Assembly: GCA_964487255.1 (NCBI GenBank)
Contig: CAZAQV010000033.1
Location: forward strand, 1 to 64,000
Length of the DNA stretch: 64,000 nt
Direction: 5' to 3'
Source of the DNA: CAZAQV01 sp964487255
GTDB lineage: Bacteria; Myxococcota_A; Polyangia; Polyangiales; CAZAQV01
The position numbers were made by a program, and so were the translations under genes. The stretch's first letter is position 1. The number at the start of each line of letters is the position of its first letter. Below the pieces are notes generated by a model. The model had not been told where the DNA came from, made no database searches, and saw only the letters and a list, made by a program, of their open reading frames with translations. Below, piece by piece: positions 15,724 through 25,229 of this stretch.

Positions 15724-17246
15724 CTCGGGATCTGTACCACAAAGCGTGTGCCAGAGGGCGCGGCGCTTTCGATGGTGATGTTGCCGCCGTGCGCGCGTAC
15801 GATTTGCTGGGAGACCGCGAGTCCAAGCCCCGACCCCCCATCTTTTGTCGTGTAGAAGATATCAAAAGCGTGCTCGGCCACGTCCGGCTCGATACCAATA
15901 CCCGAATCTTCGATCACGAGCCGGGCCAGCTCATCCGTCTGCGCAAGTTCGACCTTGAGTACACCTCCATCCGCCATCGCCTCGCGTGCGTTACGAACCA
16001 AGTTGAGGATGACCTGCCTAAGCTGTGCACCGTCGGCTTGAACAGCAACACCATCCTCAAGCCGCTGGTTGACGTCGATATTGGCCTCGCCCAGTTCTGG
16101 GCGGACAAAACCAACCACATCTGCAACCAACTCGCCGAGGTCGACCTCTCCCACCTCAGGCGCGGGCGACCTCGCGAGGCCAAGGTAACGCTCGGTCAGC
16201 TGCCGAAGCCGTTCAACTTCGCGCTGGATCGACGAGAGTAGCTCACGGGCTTCGGGTGAATCCGAGACCTCGTCTTCGAGCAGCTCCACATTGAGTCCGA
16301 TGGACGACAGCGGGTTGCGTACCTCGTGCGTGACGTGAGCCGCCATGCGACCGATCGCGGCGAGCCGTTCGCTCTCGACGAGCTTTGCGCGTGTCTTGAG
16401 CTGCACTTCGTGTGCCTTTCTCAGTCGCTCGTCACGGTGACCCAAGGTTTCGACCATCTCTTCGAAGGCCTGAGCGAGCAGACCGATCTCGTCACCGGAG
16501 GTGGGGCCAACGCGGGCCGACAGGTCACCTTCGGCAACCGCGTCAACACGCTGGCGCAAGCGAGAGAGCGGCGCGAGGATGCGGGCAACCCAAATCACCA
16601 CCGCAATGCCCAAAAGCAGCGCGAATGCCGTCAAGGCCGCGAGCAACACAGCCGTTTGGCGTTCGCGCTCCACGACCTCTGCCGCATAACTTGCGAGCCG
16701 CTCATCGAGCATCCGACTTGCCGTTCGCAAGCGATCCTCGATCTGTCGCTCCCTCGCGCTGAGCACCGAAACCTCATCGTCAAGCGCTTGTCCACGGTCA
16801 ATACGTTTGAAAAGACGGCCATAGTCATCCTCCATGTCAGCGTACTCGTCTTCGACCGCCCGAAGCTCGTTTCGCACACGCTCGAGTTCTGCGAGGTCCT
16901 CGGACCCCGGCCGCAAACGAAATGCCTTCTTGACATGTGCGATCGCGCGTCTCACCCGATTGGGGCGCAGCAGATACCCTCCCGATAGCCAGAAGCGCGT
17001 CGCGCGAGGATCTTCGTCTTTCTGTAAATCGTCGAGCAGCTTCGCAAAAAGCGATTGGGTAACACGCACCTCACCAACGGTCACCGCGAGCGGAATGTAC
17101 CCCTCTTTCATCAAGCGCAACCTCGACTCGGTTTCGCGATGCTGTGCGACGCTGATGATCGCAACCGTCGCGAACGATACGATCACGACCGAGAGGCCAA
17201 GAAAGATCCGTGTCGAAATCGAGAAGCTGGGGCGGCGCCTTGACAC
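15720..17246 (-). CDS. Sensor histidine kinase with HAMP domain (NtrB/ZraS-like)
   Basis: 508 residues. Membrane segment ~13-33; a long helical periplasmic sensor (~34-197) of coiled-coil type with no PAS signature; second membrane segment ~198-220; HAMP ~220-272 (ARILAPLSRLRQRVDAVAEGDL); HisKA with RMAAHVTHEVRNPLSSIGLN; and HATPase with LRQVILNLVRNAREAM, IEDSGIGIEP, AFDIFYTTKDGGSGLGLAVSQQIV. The H box HEVRNPLSSI and FYTTKDGGSGLGL are typical of kinases that pair with sigma-54-type regulators (family knowledge). No regulator gene is adjacent. Four-base overlap with rph. Confidence 0.92.
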   Translation of the reverse strand: MSRRRPSFSISTRIFLGLSVVIVSFATVAIISVAQHRETESRLRLMKEGYIPLAVTVGEVRVTQSLFAKLLDDLQKDEDPRATRFWLSGGYLLRPNRVRRAIAHVKKAFRLRPGSEDLAELERVRNELRAVEDEYADMEDDYGRLFKRIDRGQALDDEVSVLSARERQIEDRLRTASRMLDERLASYAAEVVERERQTAVLLAALTAFALLLGIAVVIWVARILAPLSRLRQRVDAVAEGDLSARVGPTSGDEIGLLAQAFEEMVETLGHRDERLRKAHEVQLKTRAKLVESERLAAIGRMAAHVTHEVRNPLSSIGLNVELLEDEVSDSPEARELLSSIQREVERLRQLTERYLGLARSPAPEVGEVDLGELVADVVGFVRPELGEANIDVNQRLEDGVAVQADGAQLRQVILNLVRNAREAMADGGVLKVELAQTDELARLVIEDSGIGIEPDVAEHAFDIFYTTKDGGSGLGLAVSQQIVRAHGGNITIESAAPSGTRFVVQIPR

Positions 17247-17263
17247 GAAAGTTCTCGGCTCAA

Positions 17264-19705
17264 CTAGTTGGGCGCTTTCGCCGGAACCGCGCGTTTCTGG
17301 TTGGCTGCCTTCAAAAGCTCGTGGACGCGTGGATTGTGTGGGTCCACGAGGATCGCGAACTTAGCCGCTTCTTTGAGCTCATCCCATTTCTTTTGCGCGT
17401 GCAAGTGCTCTGCGAAGCGCAGCCATGCTTCTCGAGAATGCGGCTGCAGCTCGGCAGCGCGGCGTACGGCCTCGGCGTACTCAGGGCTATTCTTTTTGCT
17501 GTCGAGCTCACGAATCAGAAGCTCCCAAACCGCGACCTCGTCTGCAAAACGCTTCGCTGCCACTCTGAGCGCGGCATAGTTACCCTTGAGTTTTTTGAGG
17601 TCGAGCTCAGCTGCGCCATCAAAACGCGCAAGGTCCTTTCTGAGGTAGCCGCGGAAGTCCTGGTCAAGCTGTGCCACCTTCTTTCCAAGCGTTCGCTCGA
17701 TCAGCGGTACCGAACGCTCTCCCTTGCCCCATCCGCGAAGTAATTTCGGCACAATCGCGAACCCATAAGTATCGATCAGATAATGCACGAGTCGATAACT
17801 GGCGTAATACGCCACGACCAGCTCATAGGCACTATCGATCTGTGTAAACGCTCGATCAAAGTACTGAATCGAGGGAATCTTGTCCTTTTCGAGCGCTTGC
17901 CAGAGGTCTCGGTCGTGGTGGCGCTTCCAGTTTTCGCGCGCAACCGCTGTCTCGTACTCCGCCAACCCCTCGGTAAACCATCGCGGCACGCGATTGTGAG
18001 ACATCTGAAGATGAAAAACGTGTGACAGTTCGTGGTGAAGAATCTGTCCCCAGTTGAAGGCGGCCGCTTTGGGCGAAAGGGCGGTGATGAGCTTTCCGAA
18101 GCACACCCCTTGCACCCCCAAGCGAGGGAGGCCCACGGTCCGCACTGCAAAATGTTCCGGGTGCGCCAGAAGATCGATCTCGATCGGTCCTTCGGGTGTA
18201 AACGCATAGCGCTTCTTCATGTCTTGGTAGGCATGCTTGATGAGTGGTGGAACGTGCTGCTCCAAGCGCTCGGCCTCGCTCTTCTCGAAGCGAAACAAGA
18301 ACGGCGGCTTGCTTTGCTTCACGTAGTCTTTGCTGAGCACGTCGTCGTAGAGATTGAGGGTATTGTAGACGCGCACATTGTATCGGTCGCGCTTCCACGC
18401 GCTACGCAGCTCGGCCAACCCTTCGTCTTCTTTGCCCATGCGCAAAAGGTTGAGGCCCAAGGTCGCACGCATGGCATGATTTTCCGGGTCGGAAGCCAAC
18501 GTGGCACGGGCAAAGTCCACCATTTCCTGGTAACGATGCTCCCACTCCGCGTGGGCAATGAGCATACGCGCGAAGTAGCGCGAGCGTCGGTCTTGACTAC
18601 GGAGCGACGACGCGGCGCGTTCGAACTTCTTGGTTTCGTCGAGCACGAAGTGCCGCACGGCCAGCATGGCGGCTGCCTTGGAGCTCTTCGGGTTGACGGC
18701 TTTGGCCTTGGCAATCCAGGTGTCGACGTCCTGCAAGCGCTTGTCTCGTAGCGCCACCGAGGCCAGTTCCATCATGGCGCCGATATGGTTCGGGTTGATC
18801 TCCAGCGCCCGCTCGGCATAGGCGATCACGTCATCAAAGCGCATGCCCTGCTCAGCCTTGACCGCCGCCATCGTTGCGTGCGCGTCGGCATGACTGGGGT
18901 TGCTCGCAAGCGCCTGGCGTAAGCACTCCTCTGCATGCCCCGCATCGTACTTCTCTAAAAAAAGCTCCGCCCAGTCGACTTGGACACCGGGCAGCGCCGG
19001 ATCGGCCTTCGTCGCCATGGCGAAAGCGTCGTTCGCATCGCGGTACGCCCCGAGCGCATGTGCCGCCACCGCGACTTGCCAAAGGCCGACCGCGTCATCG
19101 TTTTTGATGGCGTCTTCGTTGTAGGCGTCGATGATCGCCATCCATTGCTCGCGCGCCTGCGCCTCACGCCCCGTCATTGACAGGACTTCTGCGTAGCTGC
19201 GGCGCGCCCGCGGCGACTTGTCTGCCAGCGCGGACAAGACTTTTTCGGCTTCGGTGGTCTTACCGAGTGCGAGCAGGCCGAGCGCCCGCAAGCGACGTTG
19301 CTCGACCGTGTTGGCTTTCGCCTCGGCCAACGCGTGGTACCGCCCTTGTATCTGATCGACCTCAAAGCGCAGTTCCTTCAGCGCCTCGAGGTCTTGTTTT
19401 GGGGCGTTCTTTGCAGGTCCGTCAAGGTAGGTCCGCAGGGCTTCCAGCTGCCCTTTTGAGAATGCATCCTTGGCCTGCTTAAGGCTCGTAACGGGCTCAG
19501 CCCGAGGCGTCGGTTTCGGCGGCTCGTCTTTGGCTTCGCTGGGGGACGGCACCAGATCGCCGACGGGTCGCGGCTCGGCGTTGCGCTCGACCTCGTCGCC
19601 CGCGCCGTCGCCCACCGCCTCACTCTCTGTGCTCGTGGGTTGAGTTGAGGTTGCTCCACCGCATGCAACACAAACGACTAGGGATGCTGCAAGGAGCGTC
19701 GACAC
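17264..19705 (-). CDS. TPR lipoprotein with gluzincin (peptidase MA-like) domain
   Basis: About 813 residues from GTG 19705; the frame is open up to 19801, but that extension lies inside the upstream gene. A hydrophobic stretch ends LVVCVACGG (lipobox Cys). After a Pro/Glu-rich linker come many TPR-like helices (~130-480; e.g. CLRQALASNPSHADAHATMAAVKAEQ, ALEINPNHIGAMMELASVAL). Then a metallopeptidase segment: HHELSHVFHLQMSHNRVPRWFTEGLAEY, i.e. HExxH plus the distal Glu of gluzincins. More TPR-like helices close the protein. Likely an envelope-anchored peptidase or assembly factor; the substrate is unknown. It starts 20 bases after the Cys-rich lipoprotein and 17 bases precede the kinase. Confidence 0.8.
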   Translation of the reverse strand: MSTLLAASLVVCVACGGATSTQPTSTESEAVGDGAGDEVERNAEPRPVGDLVPSPSEAKDEPPKPTPRAEPVTSLKQAKDAFSKGQLEALRTYLDGPAKNAPKQDLEALKELRFEVDQIQGRYHALAEAKANTVEQRRLRALGLLALGKTTEAEKVLSALADKSPRARRSYAEVLSMTGREAQAREQWMAIIDAYNEDAIKNDDAVGLWQVAVAAHALGAYRDANDAFAMATKADPALPGVQVDWAELFLEKYDAGHAEECLRQALASNPSHADAHATMAAVKAEQGMRFDDVIAYAERALEINPNHIGAMMELASVALRDKRLQDVDTWIAKAKAVNPKSSKAAAMLAVRHFVLDETKKFERAASSLRSQDRRSRYFARMLIAHAEWEHRYQEMVDFARATLASDPENHAMRATLGLNLLRMGKEDEGLAELRSAWKRDRYNVRVYNTLNLYDDVLSKDYVKQSKPPFLFRFEKSEAERLEQHVPPLIKHAYQDMKKRYAFTPEGPIEIDLLAHPEHFAVRTVGLPRLGVQGVCFGKLITALSPKAAAFNWGQILHHELSHVFHLQMSHNRVPRWFTEGLAEYETAVARENWKRHHDRDLWQALEKDKIPSIQYFDRAFTQIDSAYELVVAYYASYRLVHYLIDTYGFAIVPKLLRGWGKGERSVPLIERTLGKKVAQLDQDFRGYLRKDLARFDGAAELDLKKLKGNYAALRVAAKRFADEVAVWELLIRELDSKKNSPEYAEAVRRAAELQPHSREAWLRFAEHLHAQKKWDELKEAAKFAILVDPHNPRVHELLKAANQKRAVPAKAPN

Positions 19706-19724
19706 AACGCGGCGCTGATGAATC

Positions 19725-20558
19725 CTATTGGAAAATGCAGACGCCGACGTTCTCGGGGGCTGTTTCCAAGTCGTTGCAGATCTCGCCTTCAGCGCAGCCA
19801 TTCTGGGCAGTCATATCACAAATCGGTGCACACTCGCCCTCGCCCACGCAAAGTAGACCCGCTTCGCAGTCATTGTTGGCCGAGCAGGCATCCCCCTTCT
19901 GCCCAGCCGGAACAGCCGCTTCGAGACAATAGCCCGACGCTTGGTTGCCACGCGTTAGCAAGTAACAGCCAACGCCCTCTCCCTCACAATCCTGCATGAC
20001 GAGATCACAGCCCGTCTGCGGCACACATGCGCCATATGGGGAGGGTGTGCTCTCGGGTTCGCTCGAAGTGTAATTGAGGAGGCAAAACGCATCATCTGGA
20101 CACACCATATGCGCGTTGGAATCACTAGCGCTGTAGCAGCAGTACTGCAAGCAAGTGCTCTTGTAACAGACCAGCCCCGCACCACAGTCGAAGTCCATGG
20201 AGCACTCGCTTCCCAGAGCGCCCTCACCTTGTGCACGGCACGAAACCGTCAGCGCTTCGCCCTCTTGTTGGAAGAGCCTACACTGCATGTCGTCGGAACA
20301 ACCGCTTCCGTCGAGAATGCCGCAAACGTCGCTCGGCACACATTGTTGCGCGGGATCGACAACGATCGCGTCACCGGTGGCATCCGAGCCAGCGTCTTTG
20401 GGTTCGAAGCCTCCTGCGTCACCGGTGGCATCCGAGCCAGCGTCACGGGTCACAATAGGATCCCTGTCGTCGCATGAACATCCCGCGGTCCACAATCCGA
20501 GACACGCCAACACAACCATGCACGCGTGCGACTTAAGAACAATCCAATCTCGAAACAT
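19725..20558 (-). CDS. Cysteine-rich lipoprotein with duplicated Asp/Ala linker
   Basis: 277 residues from ATG 20558, chosen because GGAG lies 7 bases upstream and it yields a good signal (MFRDWIVLKSHACMVVLACLGLWTAGC). After the lipobox Cys comes a DAGSDATGDA linker that occurs twice, encoded by an exact 29-base repeat (20368-20396 and 20416-20444). The rest has about 30 Cys in patterns such as SECSMDFDCGAGLVCYKSTC and DACSANNDCEAGLLCVGEGEC, typical of small disulfide modules in myxobacterial envelope proteins. Function unknown. It follows pyrG by 25 bases. Confidence 0.8.
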   Translation of the reverse strand: MFRDWIVLKSHACMVVLACLGLWTAGCSCDDRDPIVTRDAGSDATGDAGGFEPKDAGSDATGDAIVVDPAQQCVPSDVCGILDGSGCSDDMQCRLFQQEGEALTVSCRAQGEGALGSECSMDFDCGAGLVCYKSTCLQYCCYSASDSNAHMVCPDDAFCLLNYTSSEPESTPSPYGACVPQTGCDLVMQDCEGEGVGCYLLTRGNQASGYCLEAAVPAGQKGDACSANNDCEAGLLCVGEGECAPICDMTAQNGCAEGEICNDLETAPENVGVCIFQ

Positions 20559-20583
20559 ACAACATCTCCGCAACTTCTTTTGA

Positions 20584-22308
20584 CTACAAATGCGAACGGG
20601 CTTGAGCTCCCGCAACGTCTTCAGAGGGTTTGCTCTCCTGAGACGTATGCGGGGATTTTTCATTCACTCGGTCGCGGCGTGCAACCGCAGCACGCACAAA
20701 ATGCGAAAACAGCGGATGCGGCGCGTGTGGCCGGCTTTTGAACTCGGGGTGACCCTGACAGCCTATAAAGTGAGTATGTCCTGGAAGCTCAATCATTTCG
20801 ACCAGGTGACCTTCAGGCGACACCCCACAAAGGGAGAGCCCACCGCGCGTCAAGGCTTCGCGGTAGTTGTTGTTGACCTCGTAGCGGTGTCGGTGACGCT
20901 CGCTGACCTCGGTCGCGCCGTAGATTTCTGCAGCGCGCGACCCCTTTTTAAGCACGCACGGGTACGCACCGAGACGCATGGTCGCTCCCTTACCGCGCAC
21001 GCTCTTCTGCTCTTCCATCAGGTGGATGACCGGATCCTCGGCTTCGGGCTCGAATTCTTGGCTGGCTGCCTTGGCAAGCCCGCACACGTGGCGAGCAAAC
21101 TCGACGACGGCCATCTGCATGCCCAGGCAAATTCCGAAGAACGGGACGTCCTCTTCGCGCGCGTAGCGAATCGCGGCGATCTTTCCTTCTGAACCGCGGT
21201 CACCAAAGCCACCGGGAACGAGAATCGCGTCATAGTGGCCCAGCGCTTCGCGAACCTTTGCGACCGACATGGGTTTACCGCCCTGCTCGAGTTCCTCGCT
21301 GTCGACGTAAGAGATCTCGATGCGCACATCGTTGTCGATACCGCCATGGGTGAGCGCTTCATGAAGGGACTTGTATGAGTCGCGCAGGTGGACGTACTTG
21401 CCGACCAACGCGATTGAGACTTTGCCGTTGATGGGCTTTTTGACGCGTTCAATGACGCGGTGCCAATCGGCCATACGCGGCTCGCGCGACCAGATGTTAA
21501 GTCTCTCGGCCACGCGGTCATCGAGCCCCTGGTCGTGAAGCACGATGGGTAGCTCGTAGATCACCCCAACGTCGTGCGCCGAGATGACGGCATCGATCGG
21601 CACGTTGCAGAAGTGCGCGATCTTTTCTTTGAGTGACGCTGGGAGCGGCCGATCGGAACGGCACACCAAGATTTCGGGCTGGATACCCAGACCCAGTAGG
21701 CCCTTGACACTATGTTGCGTCGGCTTGGTCTTGAGTTCGCCTGCTGCGGCGATGTTGGGAACCAGCGTGACGTGGACCGACACGGCGTTCTGAGGACCCT
21801 GCTCGAGTTTGAGCTGACGAATCGCCTCGAGGAAAGGCAGCGATTCAATATCGCCAACCGTACCCCCGATCTCGACGATAGCCACATCGACGCCTGCCGC
21901 GGCTTCGCGAACGCGCGCTTTGATTTCGTCGGTGATATGCGGGATGACCTGGATGGTCGCACCGAGGTACTCACCGCGACGCTCTTTTTGAATAACAGCG
22001 TCGTAGATACGCCCCGTGGTGAAGTTGTTTCGCCGGGTCATAACCGCGGTGGTGAAGCGCTCATAGTGGCCCAAGTCGAGGTCCGTTTCAGCCCCGTCCT
22101 CAGTCACGAAGACCTCGCCGTGCTGATACGGCGACATGGTGCCGGGATCGACGTTGATGTACGGGTCGAGCTTGAGGTGCGTGACGCGCAAGCCCCTGGC
22201 CTCAAGCAGTGCGCCTATCGAGGCGGCCGCCAAGCCCTTGCCGATCGACGAGACCACGCCACCAGTTACGAAGATGTACTTCGTGCGCTTCTTGCCCGTT
22301 ACGCCCAC
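20584..22308 (-). CDS. pyrG: CTP synthase
   Basis: 574 residues. Converts UTP to CTP with ATP and glutamine. The synthetase domain shows KYIFVTGGVVSSIGKGLAAASIG (P-loop), LKLDPYINVDPGTMSPYQHGEVFVTEDGAETDLDLGHYERF and EIGGTVGDIES. The C-terminal class I glutamine amidotransferase has PGGFGDRG, the nucleophile in FFGICLGMQMAVVEFA, and the His/Glu pair in GHPEFKSRP. An extra ~30-residue tail follows (VNEKSPHTSQESKPSEDVAG). The first gene of the leftward string after the terminator at 22374-22403. Confidence 0.97.
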   Translation of the reverse strand: MGVTGKKRTKYIFVTGGVVSSIGKGLAAASIGALLEARGLRVTHLKLDPYINVDPGTMSPYQHGEVFVTEDGAETDLDLGHYERFTTAVMTRRNNFTTGRIYDAVIQKERRGEYLGATIQVIPHITDEIKARVREAAAGVDVAIVEIGGTVGDIESLPFLEAIRQLKLEQGPQNAVSVHVTLVPNIAAAGELKTKPTQHSVKGLLGLGIQPEILVCRSDRPLPASLKEKIAHFCNVPIDAVISAHDVGVIYELPIVLHDQGLDDRVAERLNIWSREPRMADWHRVIERVKKPINGKVSIALVGKYVHLRDSYKSLHEALTHGGIDNDVRIEISYVDSEELEQGGKPMSVAKVREALGHYDAILVPGGFGDRGSEGKIAAIRYAREEDVPFFGICLGMQMAVVEFARHVCGLAKAASQEFEPEAEDPVIHLMEEQKSVRGKGATMRLGAYPCVLKKGSRAAEIYGATEVSERHRHRYEVNNNYREALTRGGLSLCGVSPEGHLVEMIELPGHTHFIGCQGHPEFKSRPHAPHPLFSHFVRAAVARRDRVNEKSPHTSQESKPSEDVAGAQARSHL

Positions 22309-22373
22309 GGGTCCGGAGGTTAGGGGCGGGGTCGTGCACTGTCAAACAAAGACTTTCGAAACCGTGACGAAAC

Positions 22374-22403
22374 AAAAAAGCCAGGCAATGCCTGGCTTTT
22401 TTT
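22374..22403 (-). terminator. Rho-independent terminator between a lipoprotein gene and pyrG
   Basis: GCCAGGCAATGCCTGGC (22380-22396) forms a tight hairpin flanked by A6 and T7, so it can work on both strands. It sits 20 bases after the stop of the minus-strand lipoprotein gene at 22423 and separates that gene from pyrG. Confidence 0.85.
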
Positions 22404-22422
22404 GGCAGTAGGATGCGATCGT

Positions 22423-23226
22423 CTAGCCGGCGTCGCCGCCGTCCACCCCGCCATCGACAGTGGCGTCCACAGTTGCGTCCGCCGCTGCGTCCGCCGAAGC
22501 GTCCACTGAGGCGTCAACCGTTGCATCGACCGAAGCATCGGCAGGAGGCAAGCAAACGTCGTTCGTTGAAAAACCTGAACATGTGTCGAACTCCGCAAAG
22601 CAGCCTGCCGCGCAGCGACACTGACCGCACTCCACCAGCTCTTCCTCGGTGGGAGCGGACGGGTTCGCAAATTGACAAGCGCCGTCCCCACCGGTCACAC
22701 AGTTGACGGCGATACAGCGGGTCGTGTCTCCGTAGCAAAGAGAGCAACCGTCCGAGAGTGCCGGCACCGCCTCTTTGACAGCGTCGGCCATGCAGGTAAT
22801 GAAGGCGTCGCCGAAACCACCCGCCGTGGTCGCGCAAGCCGAGGCTGTCGCGAAGTTCTCTGCGGCCGCTTGAGCGGCTTCAAGCGCACTCGTGGAACCC
22901 GCATCCGGGCCGGCGTCAACCTCCGTGCCGACGTCGCCAAGGCAGGCGTTCATGGGCAGCACGAGTGCGTCGGGCCCGGCGTCTTCAACTGTGGCATCGG
23001 GCGTCGCATCGGGTTTGCCGACGGTAGAGTCTTCGCTCGCGTCCGGCGGATCGACCTGACCGTCGCTGCAGGCGACGACTTCGAAACGACCCTCGGCGTT
23101 TTTGATCAAGCACTGTCCCGGTGGAAGGTCTTCCTGGCGGACACCTTCTTTACAGCCAGCCAGGCCTACAATGATAAAAAGTCCAAGTGTTGCGTGAAGT
23201 AGTCTAATCGCCATGTGGTTTGCCAT
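22423..23226 (-). CDS. Lipoprotein with central Cys module and Asp/Ala repeat tail
   Basis: 267 residues. Signal MAIRLLHATLGLFIIVGLAGC with a canonical LAGC lipobox. Asp/Pro/Thr-rich linkers surround a ~110-residue Cys-containing module (ACATTAGGFGDAFITCMADAV ... DGCSLCYGDTTRCIAVNC ... ECGQCRCAAGCFAEFDTCSG). The last ~45 residues are a run of DASVDATVD-type repeats. ATG 23226 is preferred (GGGAG 10 bases upstream); ATG 23214 is possible. Function unknown; monocistronic, ended by the terminator at 22374-22403. Confidence 0.8.
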   Translation of the reverse strand: MANHMAIRLLHATLGLFIIVGLAGCKEGVRQEDLPPGQCLIKNAEGRFEVVACSDGQVDPPDASEDSTVGKPDATPDATVEDAGPDALVLPMNACLGDVGTEVDAGPDAGSTSALEAAQAAAENFATASACATTAGGFGDAFITCMADAVKEAVPALSDGCSLCYGDTTRCIAVNCVTGGDGACQFANPSAPTEEELVECGQCRCAAGCFAEFDTCSGFSTNDVCLPPADASVDATVDASVDASADAAADATVDATVDGGVDGGDAG

Positions 23227-23555
23227 GTTCGAAAATCTCCCGAAGAACCCCGTCGTGTCATGCAGACACCAGAGAGTAGATGATGAGAGACTTTTATTGT
23301 TTCTGGTGGCCCACGTCTAGCTTTTTGCGCGGTAGCCGGATTTTCGTAGTCAGTGTGTGTGTGCTTTGTGAGGAGTCACACGATCGAACCCAGCCTGTGC
23401 ATCGAGATGAGTTCCCAGCAGCGATCACGAACTCGATATCCCGCATTGGAGCACGTGGCGCTCCATCTCGTACACGAAATGCGCCAGCTTCTTGGCACAA
23501 CCCAAGCAGTTCCAACAGGAAACACCTGGTCTCAAAATTGCAGGGAAAACCGATC
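23227..23555. other. Divergent intergenic region
   Basis: 329 bases between the minus-strand lipoprotein and the DUF1592 gene. The plus frame is open from 23280, but its translation has neither a signal nor domain similarity before the GTG at 23556, so it is taken as 5' untranslated. No clear operator or hairpin was found. Confidence 0.45.
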
Positions 23556-25229
23556 GTGCGGTGTGTGTGGGTTATCCCTCTAACCCTGTGTGCCGCGTCG
23601 TGCGCCGGTTCAGTCGGTGTCGACCCGGGCACAGATGTGTTGACAAATGGCGACGGTTATACGCCGCGGGATGCGGTCACCGATCCCGATCAGGTGAGTG
23701 AGTCGCTGTGTGAAACGCATCCACCGGCACCCGGTCGCACGACCATGCGCCGACTCAACCGCGCCGAGTACAACAATACGCTTCGAGACTTGTTGGGCGC
23801 CGAGCAAGGCCCGGCCGATGGCTTCCCCACCGACGACTATGGGTATGGCTTCGACAACATCGGCGATGTGCTCGCCGTCGGGACGCTTTACATCGAGAAG
23901 CACGAGGACGCGATCAACAGCGTCGTTTCGGCAACGTTGGCCGACGACACACGGCGGGCGATGGTGCTCGACTGCGATCCAGCGACCGAAGGCTGCATCG
24001 AAGTCGCGATCGGGGCCTTTGCACGTCGTGCATGGCGCCGCCCGGTCCAGACCGAGGAGCTATCCAGCCTGATCGCGATCCAAGAACTCGCCCGCAGCGA
24101 GGGGCTCACACCGCTCGATGCGTACGGCCTTTCGATGCAAGGGGTCTTGCTTTCGCCCCACTTTATTTTCTTGGTCGAAGAGAACCTGGGCATTCGCGAG
24201 CTAACCTCCTATGAACTGGCCAGCCGTCTGTCCTATTTCCTGTGGAGCTCGCTGCCCGATTTGGAGCTCGACGCCCTCGCTGACGCGGGAAGGCTTGGCG
24301 AAAACGACGTGCTCGCGGCGCAGATCGAACGCATGATGAACGACAGCAAAGCCGCGTCCTTCTACGAAAACTTCACGGGCCAATGGCTGGAGCTTCGTGC
24401 CCTGGCTGAAACATCGAAAGATGGGACGCTCTTTCCCGAGTATGACAACGCACTGCGAAACTCGATGATGCAGCAGGGCATCTCCTTTATGAAGCACCTC
24501 GTGGAGTCCGGGGCGGACATCCAAGAGCTGCTACTCTCCGACGAGGTTTTGCTCGATCAAGAGTTGGCCGGTCTCCACGGCCTTGAACCCGGATCGTTTA
24601 CCGACAACATGGTGCCCGTCCAGATGGACCATACGCGCATGGGCGTCATGACGCTCGACGGTGTGCTTACAGCGATGTCGCACCCGAATGAGACGTCACC
24701 GGTCAAACGCGGCAAGTGGGTGCTCGATGTGATCCTCTGCGATTCGCCGCCCCCACCTCCACCGAACGTTGAAGGCATCGACCCCAAGATCGACCCCGAA
24801 CTGCCCACGCGGAAAAAGATCGAGCAGCACCGCGCCGACCCGGCGTGCGCGGGTTGCCACATGCTCATGGACCCGCTCGGCTTCGGCCTTGAAAATTACG
24901 ACCCACTCGGGCGTTGGCGGACCGACTACGAAGGCGGTGATGCGATCGACGCATCCGGGCAACTCCCCGACGGAAGCACGTTCAGCAACGGCCCTGAAAT
25001 GGCGTCGCTCATCGCGGGTGACGAACGCCTCGCGGGTTGTGTCACCGAGAAGCTCCTGACCTACGCCCTCGGACGCGGGATCGAGGCTGCCGACACTTGC
25101 GCCAAACGCGCCATCATCGAATCGGCGACGACCTCGTCGGGCGTCTCGCTGCGCGATGTCATCGCGGCAATCATCATGAGCGATGCCTTTCGCTTGGATG
25201 GCGGGCTCAGCACGGAGGGACAGCCATGA
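23556..25229 (+). CDS. DUF1592/DUF1588-type secreted cytochrome-like protein
   Basis: 557 residues from GTG 23556 (AGGGA 9 bases upstream; signal VRCVWVIPLTLCAASC makes it a lipoprotein). Domain order matches the planctomycete/myxobacterial family: DUF1587 (MRRLNRAEYNNTLRDLLG), DUF1595 (CIEVAIGAFARRAWRRPV), DUF1592 (ELTSYELASRLSYFLWSSLPD ... FYENFTGQWLELRAL), DUF1588 (GVLTAMSHPNETSPVKRGKWVLDVILC ... CAGCHMLMDPLGFGLENYDPLGRWR) and DUF1585 (SLIAGDERLAGCVTEKLLTYALGRG). CAGCH is a potential haem c site. Overlaps the DUF1552 gene by 4 bases (ATGA), so the two are made together. Biochemical role unproven; polymer degradation or electron transfer has been proposed for the family. Confidence 0.88.
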   Translation: MRCVWVIPLTLCAASCAGSVGVDPGTDVLTNGDGYTPRDAVTDPDQVSESLCETHPPAPGRTTMRRLNRAEYNNTLRDLLGAEQGPADGFPTDDYGYGFDNIGDVLAVGTLYIEKHEDAINSVVSATLADDTRRAMVLDCDPATEGCIEVAIGAFARRAWRRPVQTEELSSLIAIQELARSEGLTPLDAYGLSMQGVLLSPHFIFLVEENLGIRELTSYELASRLSYFLWSSLPDLELDALADAGRLGENDVLAAQIERMMNDSKAASFYENFTGQWLELRALAETSKDGTLFPEYDNALRNSMMQQGISFMKHLVESGADIQELLLSDEVLLDQELAGLHGLEPGSFTDNMVPVQMDHTRMGVMTLDGVLTAMSHPNETSPVKRGKWVLDVILCDSPPPPPPNVEGIDPKIDPELPTRKKIEQHRADPACAGCHMLMDPLGFGLENYDPLGRWRTDYEGGDAIDASGQLPDGSTFSNGPEMASLIAGDERLAGCVTEKLLTYALGRGIEAADTCAKRAIIESATTSSGVSLRDVIAAIIMSDAFRLDGGLSTEGQP

